Program-made: the position numbers and the translations under genes
Source: Poa pratensis
Lineage: Eukaryota > Streptophyta > Magnoliopsida > Poales > Poaceae
Direction of reading: 5' to 3'
Assembly (NCBI GenBank): GCA_947311845.1
Contig: CAMZMU010000063.1
Location: 60,764,769-60,828,768 of the forward strand
Length of the DNA stretch: 64,000 bases
The notes under the pieces: generated by a model
The model's input: only the letters and a program-made list of their open reading frames with translations
What the model was told of the DNA's origin: nothing
Database searches by the model: none
In this document: positions 43,144-56,038 of the stretch, piece after piece
How the letters are laid out: each line of letters begins with the position of its first letter
Numbering within the stretch: the stretch's first letter is position 1

Positions 43144-43823
43144 TAGTCCCCCGACGTTCTCTGGAAGGAGCGCCGCAGAAACAAAGAAACACCGAAACAG
43201 AGACCTGGAGTTGCAGATTGGAGGGGGAAAACTCCGGCGGGGCGCTGCCCGCGTGGTCTCCATCTTCTCCAACGACTTCTCCACCGTCTCCATGATGAAG
43301 AGGGAGTAGTCCACCTCTGGACTATGGGTTTGTGGAAGTAACTTATGTATCTCTCTCTCGAGCTTCACTAATTAGTACCGTATGAGCTGCTGAACATGAT
43401 TACGGTCATCTATGTAATACCTTTGTGGTGGATCTCTTTATGAGTTAATATATGTTTGAGATTGCAATGGTTTTGTTTCAGTTATGAAAGTAGATGCATA
43501 TTATTTACCCCGTTCTATTTACTTGTCATGATCAAGCATGTTTATGAGAGCGTGTGAGGGGAACGTGTGCATTAGTTGGAGTAACGGGGGTGGCTAGTGC
43601 AGTGAACGTGAGAGAAAGTTCTGCGATCCACTTGGGTATTTTACCTTACTTTGTTGCCTCACTAGGGATAAAAAGAAATACCATGCTACCGGAGATGTGG
43701 GTGTGACCATTGCCACTACTTCATGACTAGATCTAGCATGTTCTTATTTTAACTTCATGTCATGATACTTATTGCTGTACTCTGAGTTATCTTAACTAGT
43801 CGTCACCCCGTGCATCCGCACGG

Positions 43824-43979
43824 GCTGCAATCAAAGATAACAGTAAAGCTTTAGAATCTCTTTTGATATTCAATTTAAATGCATGCAATTGGTTTCATAT
43901 GCTGCAATCATAGATAACAGTAAAGCTTTAAGAAAATTCTTTTTGATAGTCAATTAAATGCATGCAATTGGTTTCATAT
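43824..43979. repeat. Tandem duplication within the Helitron
   Basis: Two adjacent copies of 77 and 79 bp starting GCTGCAATCA and ending GGTTTCATAT. They lie next to the 3' hairpin of the Helitron. Confidence 0.85.
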
Positions 43980-44931
43980 GGAATAATATGGTAATTTAGA
44001 GATTACTATGAATAATTGATATGGCATGTGATGGATGCACTAAGGCTGAGATAGTGAAATAATGTGTAGGAACCACATACGTGATTATGGATGGCTGTAT
44101 GACATGTCTAACTTTTTGGTACCAATATCGTTAAAAAGAGTGAGAGGTATTTGCATACACTAAATATTAAATGCATTGAAAAGCTAACCTCTGCGGACGA
44201 AAATCGTTCTGATGTGGAAAGTAAGAGAATACAGTAAATATTAAAACAAACCACATAATAATTAAAAAAGAGAGAAGTGGAACTTTAAAGCCCGGACCAG
44301 CCTCATTGACCAAGTGTGCCGGGTTTCATTACGTACCTTCATTAACTGCCAAGGTACAAAGAACCCAATATCTTCACAATCCCACTTGTTGGTAGGATAA
44401 ACTAAGAAAATAAAATATGACATCAAATTTTAACCTACTACCTACTCTAGGTAAAACAAACCAAAATGAATATGAAACCTAATTTTTACATTCTATGTAC
44501 TATGCTTTCTTACGTCATCACCTATGAAACAAATTAGCTTTAGATAACTTTTTTTTTGTTTCATTGATATAGACGGAGCGATAATAAATGAGGTGCCATG
44601 GTAGTTGTAACGTGCAAATAAGATTAACTTTGGCATGGTAATTCTCACGTCCTCACCTATGAAACCCAATAAAACTTACTTTTATGAATTGTGCAAATAA
44701 GATTAACTTTGGCATGGTAGTTGTAACGTCTTGTGCAAATTAGATTAACTTTGGCAGGCTAGTTGTACTGAATAAGTTAGGCTAGTTGTACTTAATAACT
44801 TATGTTAATTAACTTCAAGACAATATAATGATTTTCATACTGTGCTGCTATTTTACTCTAACAAATATACTTATATTAATTTGCAAGCATGGCCTTAATC
44901 ATAGTGGTCACCGTCTAACCGAAGTTTCTTA

Positions 44932-45054
44932 CTCCCTATGTCCATAAAAGGATGTCTCAAATTTGTCTAAATTTGTATGTATGTAGACGTATTTTAGTTT
45001 GTAGATATATACAAATTTAGACAAAGTTAATACATCTTTTATGGACGGAGTGAG
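44932..45054. mobile_element. Stowaway MITE
   Basis: 123 bp with TIRs CTCCCTATGTCCATAAAAG / CTCACTCCGTCCATAAAAG, flanked by TA on both sides (44930-44931 and 45055-45056). The size, TIR and TSD are typical of grass Stowaway (Tc1/mariner) elements. Lies inside the Helitron. Confidence 0.9.
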
Positions 45055-46409
45055 TAATACTAATTTATATGCCATACTGAGTAGTACTAACTTGTAAGTC
45101 AGACTGATGATCGAATCAACTGGTGAACACTGGTGTGCAGACCCGTACATGAAATTCAGAAGTGGTGGCAACCAAATAAATGACCGATTTTTTCCCCTAG
45201 GCCTGATTGATTAAATAATGCGAGCAGACACACAACCTGAAATCAAAAGCCTGGATATCAGCGATGGATGGCTGCTGGCCCCATGTTGCAATTTCTTCCT
45301 CCATTGTTGTCAAAGAGTTAAGTGGAGGCAGGACGTGCCACATCCATGGATGTTGCCATGCTGGTCGCCATGTTGCTTCTCGATCTCGTTTTTGTCAGAT
45401 CAAAGTAAAAAACATGGGAGATGCAAATCCCAAGGGAGAGTTCCCAGCCGGCCTTACGCTGCTGTAGCAGGAAGGAAATAATGGGAGGAGCAACGCGCGG
45501 CAGCTGCACGACATGAAGAAATTAAATAACCGGAGGAGCATCGAGGTGCGCAGAATCGAACTCGTGACCAATGAGGAGAGTCGATGGCGAGTACTTATGC
45601 GGGTCAATGAGGCACGGACTCGCGGTTAATCCTACAGTTCAAGACTAATCAAATTTTAATCTAATGGATCAAGTTTGCTAATCCAAAATTAACGTGGAGC
45701 CTCGTATGGTGCCTCCAATTAGTAAATATAAGATTACTGAGGTGTTATGATTTAGTTCGCATCTTGGTGGAGTATAAGAGAGACTAATAACCAAAAGGTC
45801 TCTATGTTAGGACGTGATGCCCATATATTATAACTTGTCATTAAACTGTTGTGTTGCAATCTCATATGTCAACTCTAGTGTTCCATTGTCTACCACTTTA
45901 TTAAAGAGATGCATTTGTGAAACCATGAACCCGGTCCATTTTTAATCATAAGAAACACCTTTCCAACACTTTTACCACTTTTCCATTTTCTGCCATTTAA
46001 AAATCCGAAAATACAAAAACACTTTTACATCTTGCATTCATCATATAAAACCCAAAAATATCATTTATCATTGCTACCACCATCCTTGCATATTTATTTA
46101 CCACCATTGCATATTTATTTCTTGTTTGCATTGCATATTATCTTGATATCATTCTCACACCTTGTGCTTGACAACCACTAGGTGAGGTTGAGGACCAAAA
46201 CATTTACTTTGTTTTGTAGGTAACCAAAGAAGGATAGGAAAGATAAATCTTCACTACTGATTCCCCGAGAGTTCGATATTAAACCCTCGAGTCACCCCTC
46301 GTGGGGAAACACGTCTTCCACTTACTACACACTCTGCACTTGGAGTCTCAACCTAACCCATATTCTTTTGACGCAGGTAACTACGTCAAGGGCCATCAAG
46401 ACTGTTTTC

Positions 46410-46427
46410 TGGCGCCGTTGCCGGGGA
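46410..46427 (+). other. Primer-binding site (tRNA-Asp), G2
   Basis: TGGCGCCGTTGCCGGGGA, 11 bp after the 5' LTR. Identical to the functional PBS of E and F. Confidence 0.88.
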
Positions 46428-46654
46428 ATCATTGCTGAAAGGTTTATCCAAGGATATCTCACCAAGTCAACTTCATCACCAACTTGTGCTAACACCTAAG
46501 CTTGGGGAGGTTGCACCTACGTGAGCATCATCTTATCCATCTTTACCTTCAAAGCAATTTATCTTGTTTTGTCATTGTCTTGCATTTTTTTCGGTTTGCA
46601 TATTTATTTTCAGTTTTGCATAAAAAATTAAAAAACACATAAAAACTTGCTAAA

Positions 46655-48677
46655 ATGGGAGAAAGAACTAAGTTGTGTGATTACACAAACACTCCAAATG
46701 ATCAATTTATTGCTAGGCCCATTGCCACACCTAAGATAAATGCTGAGTTATGAAGTAAGTCCTAGTTTGTTGAACTTGATAACTAGGGAACAATTTGGCG
46801 GTAGTGCTATGGAGGATGCCTCTATGCATCTTCATGATTTTGTTGAAATATGTGACATGCAGAAATTTAAAAATGTGGAAAGTGATATTCTAAAACTGAA
46901 GTTATTTCCTTTCTCACTTAGAGGAAAAGCTAAAGAGTGGCTGCATTCATTACCTATTGATAGCATTAAAACTTGGGATGATTTAAAAGAAGCTTTCATT
47001 AAGAAATACTATCCCCTGTTAAAATTTTGCAAAATAGAAACAACATTCTTTCTTTTAGGCAAAATGAAAATGAACATGTTGCTATGGCTTGGGATAGGAT
47101 TAAACTTATGCTTAGAACTTGTCCATCACATGGGGTCAACGAATGGACCATATTACACTCTTTTTACAATGGTCTAAATTACATGTCTAGAAATATTCTT
47201 GATTCTGCTGCTGGAGGTGCTTTTATGGGAAAAACTATAGTAGAAGCTAAGAACATATTGGAAAGTATTTTGCAAAACTATAGTCAATGGCATACTGATA
47301 GAGCACCTAATCCTTCTAAGAAAGTGAACTCCATAGAAGAAACAAATGATTTGTCATCTAAAATGGATACTATTCTTGCTTTCATTAATAAACAAAATAT
47401 TGAAAATGTGCCTTTGCAAGAACTAGTTGGTAATAATCCTGAAAATATTGATGTCAACTTCATTAGGAACTATGGTAATAATGGGTATGGTAACAACAAT
47501 TATAACTCTTATAATAAACCCCCATATGTTCCCAACAACGTCCTTCTATTCCATATCCTAATGCTAGTGATAATAATTGGAAGCCTATGCCACCACGTAA
47601 TGATAATTTTGAGGCTAATAAAATTCTTATGGAACAAGTTGCTAGTCATAATACCATGATACAAGAGTTGAATAAGTCTGTTGCTTCTATTAGTTCTGAT
47701 ATTAAAGGCTTACAACTCCAAACTGCAGGACTAGACAAAGCCTTGTCAAAACTAGCTGATAACCAAGCCACTTTATTGAGTATGTCTGCAGGGAAACCAC
47801 AAGCACCACCTGTGGTTGGAATGAATTCTATTAATATTGCTGAAAATGTTCCTCTTACTTTGGAGGAAACTCTTAATGAATTATTGAACTATCCTGAATA
47901 TTTGTTGCCATTTATGTCTCAACTTGTTGGATTAAAAGAAGAAGTTAACGAAACTGAATATGATGAATCTCTCTGTTAATTGAGTTAGAAAAGAAAGTTG
48001 AGGAAGTTAAAATGCTTAGTGAAGTCAAGGAACCATTGCTTGACTTAGAGAATTGTAGCTTGCATGAATTAATATCTATCTTACAAAAATTTGCAAGTGA
48101 TCCTTCCATCAATTAACCAAGCTGGTTTTGGTTCTTATATTGCTAATCATGTCTTAAAAGAAAAGATTGCTAGGTACAACCAAGAGGCTATGATACCACC
48201 TAAGCTTGGGGATTATGGATTCCCAAAGTCCTAGTAACCATTGGAAAAGAGACACACCATGCTATACTTGATCTAGGATCTAGTGTCTCTGTTTTATCTA
48301 AAGAACTATATGAAGTACTTGAATTGAAAAATCTTGAAAAATGCTCTATTGAACTTGCACTTGCTGATGATTCCATTAAACATGCTTTAGGAAAAGTAAG
48401 TGATGTTATGGTAGAGTTACATATGACATTTGTGCCTGTTGATTTTCTAATCATGGATATGGGGAATAAAACCTCTAGTCCAATTATTCTTGGAAGACCT
48501 TTTCTTCGTACTACAGGTGCTATCATTGATTCAAAAGAAGGGAATGTGAAGTTTCAGTTTCCACACAAGAAGTGCATGGAACACTTCCCAAGGAAGAGGG
48601 CACATCAAAGTTCAAGCTCCCTCATGAGCTTCGTCCACAATAAACATCAAGTAAGAAGCCTAGCTATATGGCTATAA
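46655..48677 (+). pseudogene. G2 gag-protease, broken by frameshifts
   Basis: Starts at ATG 46655 (GERTKLCDY, like F gag). A one-base loss near 46737 causes a stop; gag then continues at 46740 (LSYEVSPSLLNL ... FSLRGKAKEWL), shifts near 47020 to 47027-47659 and again near 47560 to 47587-47979. The retropepsin half is readable at about 48225-48640 with ILDLGSSVSVL and PIILGRPFLRT. About half the residues match F gag. No RT or integrase follows. Not able to make a complete protein. Confidence 0.83.
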
Positions 48678-51002
48678 AGAAAGCGCTTTACGGGAGGCAA
48701 CCCGGTTGTTTTTATTTGTGATTTTCTTTGTGTCCTCTTGCTGTAACAAGAGACTTAGTGTTTAGTTTAGTTTCTGGAATTTTTAATAAAGTGCCAAGTT
48801 TTACTCATTTTGGTTTGAAAAGTTGCTTATAGCGTTCGGAGATTTTATTCCTGCACGAATCTGTGCACGGTATGATTTTTAATTCTTATTCTGTAACTCC
48901 GAATGAGCTCATATTTAAACTGTAGTTGCAACTTTTCATCCTCTGTATGCATGAATTTTTCGGAATTTTCGACAAAGTTAAGTAGGGTAGAAAAATACGT
49001 TTAGCTGCTGCTGTTTTTCTGGACAGATTCTGTCCCATTTTGTTTGATGCATGCTTAGAACTTTTAACTTGAATCTTTTTGATCCAATTGAGTTTATGAG
49101 TAGGCATACAACATTATACACTTTCTGGACATTCATATGAATTTTTGTCTAAGGATTATATGCAGCAAGAAATCTATTTGTTTATCACTACTAATGCCCC
49201 ACAGAAAAAAAAGGGAGAAACGGTGTTTTGAAGTTTTTTCACAGGGATTAGAGGAGATGCACCAAGAGCTATCCAAGGATGGTGAAGACCATAAGCTTGG
49301 GGATGTGAAGACAACCCCACTGGACCTACACACTCTCGGTTTGCACACGTCTAACTTCTGTTTTTCGATCGAAACACTTTATCGCATAAACTTGGAGCGT
49401 CTTTTTGTTTGTTTAGGTTTGATTTTTATTTTGTGAGACCACCACACTATCATTTATATATGAGAGAGCTACTGGAAATTTGGGTTGAATTATGTTGGAT
49501 GCTATTATAAGATTGGGAAAAGGGATGTTGAGTTAATTTTAAAAGATACATATAATTGCATGATTCATGAGCTTGTTAATGAGTAATAATTTGCAAATAT
49601 TTTATCAAGAGCTATCTTTTATTCATGTTTTGATGCTAAATGTTATTTACCTTGTTTTAACATGGATTAGTTAGTTCTATGGACACTCATGCATGCATTT
49701 AGATGGTCAACTTTCTCCCTCTTGCTAGCCCAAAAATTCCAACAAGCAAAAACTTGTTTCCAACACCTTCAACCAAAGTTTTTCCAGTGAGTCCACCATA
49801 TCTACCTATTAGCTTTATGCTATTCCGAGTATGTTTATCATGATATTTGTGTTATCTATACCTCTGAATGAAAATGCTTATGTTGTTAATTGTTGTGGGA
49901 AAAGTTGGTTATATAGCTCTCTCGAACTTGATGCACACTTTACTTTCATTGCATAAATAAAATACCCATTGTGATTAAAATTATGATGTTGTGGACTTGA
50001 CAAATGTCTTTGGTTGAGAGTTAGCTCATATGTGCTGTCACATGGCAAGCTTTCAACATTGCACTCATCTCATTTAGTTGATATCATGTACTTTTGTTTA
50101 TGGATGCTTACCATGGGTGAAATAAATGTGGAAATGAAGTGAGTTTAAATGAGTTTGTATAAATGGTTAGAGAGACGCCTGGGCCGCTAATCTAAGCCAT
50201 GCATCATTCATGGTGGAAATTTACTTACATGCTATGGTGAACCTTCTGTGATACACCTTACAATAAAAAGCTATCTAATGGTAAATAAAAAGGGTGTTGA
50301 GATTGTTCATTGTGTTTGTTTGTCTTGTCATTTTGATATGGGCTTGTTCCATATCCTGGGACAAGAGGTACCCCAGTTGACGCTCTTAATGATACTATTA
50401 TTACTTACAATGATATTTAACTTGAACTTGCTTTGTTTTCCAAGTTGAGTAACACATGGAGTAGGTACTTGTATTCAAGGGGCATGAGACTTTCAACCTG
50501 TACTTTGTCAAGCACACTACTCGTATTGCTTTCACTTTAAACTTAATCATTCAAGATGCTATGATAGGGGAATGAGAGCTTGACACCAAGGATTACCATA
50601 TTACAATCATTGACTTAAGTAGAGAAGTTCAGAAGTTAGATGAAATTTATTCATGCTTTACCTCTACTCATATATATATCTTTCCAAAGTGTCCACCTTT
50701 TATATTCAGATTTTCATCAATACTCTATGACCATTGTAGGATGTTCTTACTTATTATTATGCATACATGTGGTCCATAGTACTTCTTCTCTTATGTTACA
50801 CTTTGTGAATTATCATTGAACATCCTTGCATTGAATACTTGATATCACTTCATAAACTATCTTGCATATTGCTACTCCTTTTAAGAATGAATCATTTGAC
50901 TCTATGTAGCAATAGTAATCATCTTTGATATCCATTGATAGTATTAAATTGCAAAGTCCATGTTAGTTTTATCACCTTCATACTCGAGGACGAGTATAGG
51001 TT
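48678..51002 (+). other. G2 3' interior, non-coding
   Basis: Starts with the AAAGCGCTTTACGGGAGGCAACCC post-gag block that F also carries. Mostly AT-rich, no ORF with a domain. It presumably holds packaging or replication signals of the gag-only element. Repeated AAGCTTGGGGATG words occur at 49290 and 51003. Confidence 0.7.
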
Positions 51003-51016
51003 AAGCTTGGGGATGT
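51003..51016 (+). other. Polypurine tract of G2
   Basis: AAGCTTGGGGATGT directly before the 3' LTR. The same AAGCTTGGGG core stands beside the LTRs of E and of the 51365 element. Confidence 0.7.
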
Positions 51017-51364
51017 TGATGCATGTAAAATGCATACATGAACTTTGCATTATTTTACTTATATTCCAGTCATATTTGCATCATATAAGGGTTATATCAC
51101 TGTTTATAATGATTTTGGAATATTTGACATGTTTCCTATTTTTTATGGAATTAACCCTGCGCAGGCAGAAAACCCTATTTCTATATTTTAATGTTTCAGG
51201 ACCCAAACGACGTCCAAATGACCTGTACGAGCATCATTTTTTGGAAGGAACAAAGCGTGAGAGCGAAGGAAGCAAACGAGCGGAGGCCCGAGGGCCAAGA
51301 TAGGTGGGCCCACGCGGCCCCTGTACCTGGCCGCGTGGGGCCCCTCCTTTTGGGCCTCGGAGCT

Positions 51365-52852
51365 TGATAACCCACAAGTATAGGGGATCGCGTGTAGCCT
51401 TTTCGATAAGTAAGAGTGTCGAACCCAACGAGGAGCTAAAGGTAGGATAAGTATTCTCTCAAGTTCTATCAACCACTGATACAACTCTACGCACACTAAA
51501 CGTTTGCATTATCTAGAAAATAAAACTACGGTAGCAATACGGGTATGAGAGGTAGTTTTGCAAGATAATAAATACAAGAAAGTAAATGTTAGTGCTGCAG
51601 CAATAAAATACACTAAGTAACCATATACTAATAGTACCATGAGTGTGGAAAAGTGGTGGTAATTGTGGTGGCTTTGTCCAAGATTAATTAGTGAAGGTAC
51701 TTGGTTCATTGTCTTCGATGCAGTTTTCTATGTGGGAGAGGCTAAATATACATGCACTCCACTACTTGGGATTACAAGTACTATATGATTGGATTGTTAG
51801 AAAGCATCCGCAAATACTAACAATGCATTAAGGCTTCCCCAACCATAGCCTTAAGTTCAAGGTCCTCTTACTCCCATACGTGCAACTAATCGGTTCGCGT
51901 TCTCAGGTTTCTGTCACTCCGGCAGAACTTCCCCCGCTTCGTTACAAATACTATCAACCCTAGGGTGTTTGATCCATGCGCGCACAAATATAATGGACAC
52001 CAAAGGACAGCACCATATAGACATACAACTCTAATGAACCTCATGGATTCAATTAAGCAATCAAAAGACAAATAAACTACGGAAACATGATGTAAATCAT
52101 AGGATAAATATTATAGCATCAAACACCATGTTTACATAGGACGGTACAGAGGTTTGTGGGAGGATGAACCACTGAATACAAGGAGGAGATGGTGTTGGAG
52201 ATGGCGGTGAAGACGGCGGAAAAAGACAGCGCGGCGGCGGCACCGGCGGTGCGGGGAACTCCTTTCCCCGCCGCCGGCAAGCTTGGGGAGCGCCGCCCCT
52301 TAGCCTCCCTCCTTCATGGCTTCTTGGGAGCCCTCCCCCATGGAGATGGGATCCATGGGGGAGGCAAAAACGTGGCTTTTGATGGCTGAAATTCGTGGGT
52401 GGAGGAGTCCTCCACGAATTAGGTTTCCTCCCTTTATATATCTTCTCGGATTTCCGTCACCCCCTTTTAGGGTTCCACCAAAACGGGCCTACAGGCCGCG
52501 TCCGAACTCCGATTGGGCTGATCTCGGGCTTAAAATCTTCGTATGGAAAATTGTGACAACTTTCGTAACAGCCAGGTCTCCATTTGACGTCATCTTCGAG
52601 GGTCAAACTGGCAAACTTCGTAAAAAGTTCTCAGACAGATTTCAGGAAAGTCCCAATTCGACTCCAACAAGGTTTCCTCTTGTATTTTTGATTATTTCTA
52701 CACATCAAAGAGTAAAACAAGAACATTGTGCACTTTTGCAACTATTAGTAGGTTAGTCCAAATAAATAATAAACTTAATATAAAACAAGTGCTAAAAGCA
52801 TAAAAATGGCATGAAACAATCAAAAATTATAGATACGTTTTGGACGTATCAA
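51365..52852 (-). repeat. 3' LTR of element X
   Basis: 1488 bp on the minus strand. Next to it on the right is the reversed PPT (minus AAGCTTGGGGCTGT). The 186-285 codon-scale ORFs inside are not conserved genes. Confidence 0.8.
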
Positions 52853-54448
52853 CAGCCCCAAGCTTAATTCCTGCTCGTCCTCGAGTAGGTAAATGATAAC
52901 AAAATAATTTTTGATTGTAAATGCTATGATCAGATCTTTAACAATTGCATGATGTATGGATAATAAAACTTAGCAACCATGTTACGTAATGAAAAGTATC
53001 AACGAACTAAGAGCTTATAACATGAAATTTATAAACATCAACAAGATTGTAATGACCATAATAAAGCATGATAGAGTAGTATCTCGCTTGCCCTTAATTG
53101 TGGAGCAAAACATAAATGCCAAGGCACCTCTGAAGTTCAAGTGAAGACTAGATATAGTGATATCAAAGATAAAAGCATCATGGTTATACCTCAATTAATC
53201 GTATTCTGGGACAAGCACATTACACTAAGAACGACAGCTATGCTCTCGAAGAAGTGCTCAAAGAAAGGATGGTGACTCAACATAAAAATAAAAGATTGGC
53301 CCTTCGCAGAGGGAAGCAGGGATTAACACGTGCTAGAGCTTTTTGTTTTAAAAACAGAGGTAAAAATGTTTTGAGAGGTGTTTGTTAATTGTCAACGAAT
53401 GGTAGCGGGTGAGAACAGTATTCTACCTGTCAAACGGACTTTTAAGAGCGGCTCCCATGAAGGACGTTATTTCTACCAGCAAGGCAGATCATCCCTCTTT
53501 CTCTTTGGTTTACACACATTCAGGTATTTCACTGTTTGTCATTGCTTACTGATGAATCAGGGCAAAAGTGTGAAGAGAATTAATTGGTTAAAGTTGTAAT
53601 TAATTGGGACTGGGCACCCCGTTGCCAGCTCTTTTTGCAAGTTATTGGATAAGCGGATGTATATGCCACTAGTCCAGGTGTAAAAGTCCATTTGACAAAT
53701 AGAATAAAGAATAACCACACTAATTCCTCATGAGCCAGTAAACATTGACACAAAAAGAGAAATATTTTGAAGGTTTTAAAGGTAGCACATGCAAATTTAC
53801 TTGGAATGGCTTGAAATACCATGCATAGGAATTTTTTGGTGGACTCTTTGGGATAAATTGGTTTTAAGGATTTGGATGCACGAGCAGCATTCCCGCTCAG
53901 TACAAGTGAAGGCTAGCAATAGACTGGGAAGCGACAACCACGAGAGCGATAACGGTCATAATCATGCTTGCGACAAAATAAAATTAACGGAGGCATAAAA
54001 ACGATACTAAAACTCTGAGGCAAAGTAGATCATCAAGGCTTAATTGACTTTTATTTTTCAGTCATAACATGTGTGAGCATGTGCCAAGTCGATTCAAGTG
54101 AATTATTCAGAGGAGGATACCACAATACCATACCATCTTATGAACAGGACAATGCATGTTGATATCAAAATAACATAATATGCACTATTAGCTAGTTGAG
54201 ACTAACCATAAGAAAACATAAACTACTAAACAGTATTATTCACACATCATTTTTAAGTTTCAACAAGTAATCCATTAACCAAGTAAACATTGAAAACAGA
54301 GGATAAATAAAATATGTGATGTTCCACTTATTAATGTAACTGGTGTTTGATGCTAAGATAAATAGATAATAAAATACAGCCGCTTCAAGTTTAGTTAAGT
54401 TCCTATGTTGCTCAAAAAACAAAGTTTAAAGGTTTGCAAACCGTGGGG
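52853..54448 (-). other. Element X interior, left part
   Basis: AT-rich and non-coding. 53260-53700 matches the E interior at 7380-7900 in patches (CCCTTCGCAGAGGGAAGCAG). No ORF with a domain. Confidence 0.65.
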
Positions 54449-56038
54449 TGATGTCTACGCACGCTTCTATTCTTGTAGACAGTGTTGGGCCTCCAAGAGC
54501 AGAGGTTTGTAGAACAGCAGCAAGTTTTCCTTAAGTGAATCACCCAAGGTTTATCGAACTCAGTGAGGTAGAGGTCAAAGATATCCCTCTCAAGCAACCC
54601 TGCAATTAATATACAAGAAGTCTCTTGTGTCCCCAACACACCCAATACACTTGTCAGATGTATAGGTGCACTAGTTCGGCGAAGAGATAGTGAAATACAA
54701 GTAATATGGATGATTATAAGTGGTAATTGCAATCTGGAATAAAAATGGCAGCAAGCAAACATGTAGCAGAACTTGTTGTAAACGGTGTTTCAATGCTTAG
54801 AAACAAGGCCTAGGGATCATACTTTCACTAGTGGACACTCTCAACAATGATCTCATAACGGAATAAGTAAAAGCTACTCTTAAACACTCTCTTGTTGGAT
54901 AACAAACACCATTCATTGTGTAGGACTACAAAAGCACACCTCAAGCCGGAGTAAACAAGCGCCACAACGTCATAAAGGAGTCACACACGGTGCACACACT
55001 GTCACCTTTACACCGTGGAGAGTACCGGAGTTCATATTAAAGTAACCTCTGGAGTGCATAATAGATAAAGAGTAACATCTACATATTCAACTAGATTAGC
55101 ACAACTGAACACAAGTAAATACTGCTCGGGATTATTCTCCTTCTTGATAACACAAGAGTACTACGTGTAGGGCTGCAAAAGCACTCCTCAAAGTCTGAGT
55201 AAACAAACACCACAGTTCCCAAGAATAAGCCATGATAAATGTCTAAATTATTCATAGAGTCACACAAGTACCCACACTGTCACCTTGATACCGTGTTGTC
55301 ACAACGACTCCAGAAACTAGACAAAATCACTTGAGTAGCATAAACATTATTAATGTATTCAGCGTTACTAGCAATACACACGATCACATAAAGATCACAC
55401 CATGTGAGAGAGAGATGAACCACATAGCTACCGTAGAGCCCTCAGCCTCGGGGAGAACTACTCCCTCCTCATCATGGGAGTCAGCAGCGGCGATGAAGAT
55501 GGCGGTGGAGTCGATGGAGATGACTCCGGGGGCAATTCCCCGTCCCGGCAGCGTGCCGGAACAGAGATTATGTCCCCCGAAACTTGTCGTCGATGGCGGC
55601 GGCGCTGCGGAACTCTTCTGGAAAATATGACTTGGTATTTTAGGGTTTTCGCGTCTGAGGCAATATATAGGCGAAGGGGCGATGTCGGCGGAGTCCCGAG
55701 GGGCCCACACCACCTGGTGGCGCGGCAGGGGGCCCACCCGCGCCGGGGTGTGGTTTGGCCACCTCGGCGCCCTCCTTCGTCTCTCCTTCGGACTCCGTGA
55801 CGGCGCTGGAAAAATAAGGACGTGGCCTTTTGTTTCGTGCAATTCCGAGAATAATCGCAGAAGTACTTTTCTGAAACCAAAAACAGCAGAAAACAGGGAA
55901 CTGGCACTGTGGCATCTTGTTAATAGGTTAGTCCCAGAAAATGCATAAAAGTGATACGAAGTGTATATAAAACATGTAGCAAATGGTATAATATAAGCAT
56001 GGAACAGCAGAAATTATGGATACGTTGGAGACGTATCA
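54449..56038 (-). repeat. LTR of a further gypsy family (Y)
   Basis: 1590 bp: minus strand starts TGATACGTCTCCAACG (the same U3 beginning as E/F) and ends AGCGTGCGTAGACATCA. The first about 400 bp match E/F LTRs, the rest does not. No TSD flanks it; on the right it joins Y/E-type interior sequence starting with the PPT. So this is a 3' LTR still attached to its interior, not a solo LTR. Confidence 0.72.

Larger units (their letters stand above)
43796..45733 (-). mobile_element. Non-autonomous Helitron in G2 5' LTR
   Basis: Comparison with the uninterrupted LTR copy (58271-58300) shows a 1938-bp insertion exactly between A and T, without TSD. On the minus strand it starts TCTTATATTTACTAATTGG and ends GTGACGACTAG. 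An 18-bp hairpin (stem CCCGTGC/GCACGGG, 43807-43824) lies 11 bp before the CTAG end. All these are Helitron hallmarks. It has no Rep/helicase gene. The interior includes a 77-79 bp tandem duplication and a Stowaway MITE; no captured gene was recognised. Confidence 0.9.
42728..46398 (+). repeat. 5' LTR of G2 (carries Helitron)
   Basis: LTR pieces 42728-43795 and 45734-46398. Promoter-like CTATAAAAT at 43135-43143, shared with the other LTR. It is followed 11 bp later by the PBS. Confidence 0.88.

Noticed and set aside
46740..47177. Intact short gag gene
   Set aside because: Alignment with F gag shows it is one segment of a gag broken by several frameshifts.
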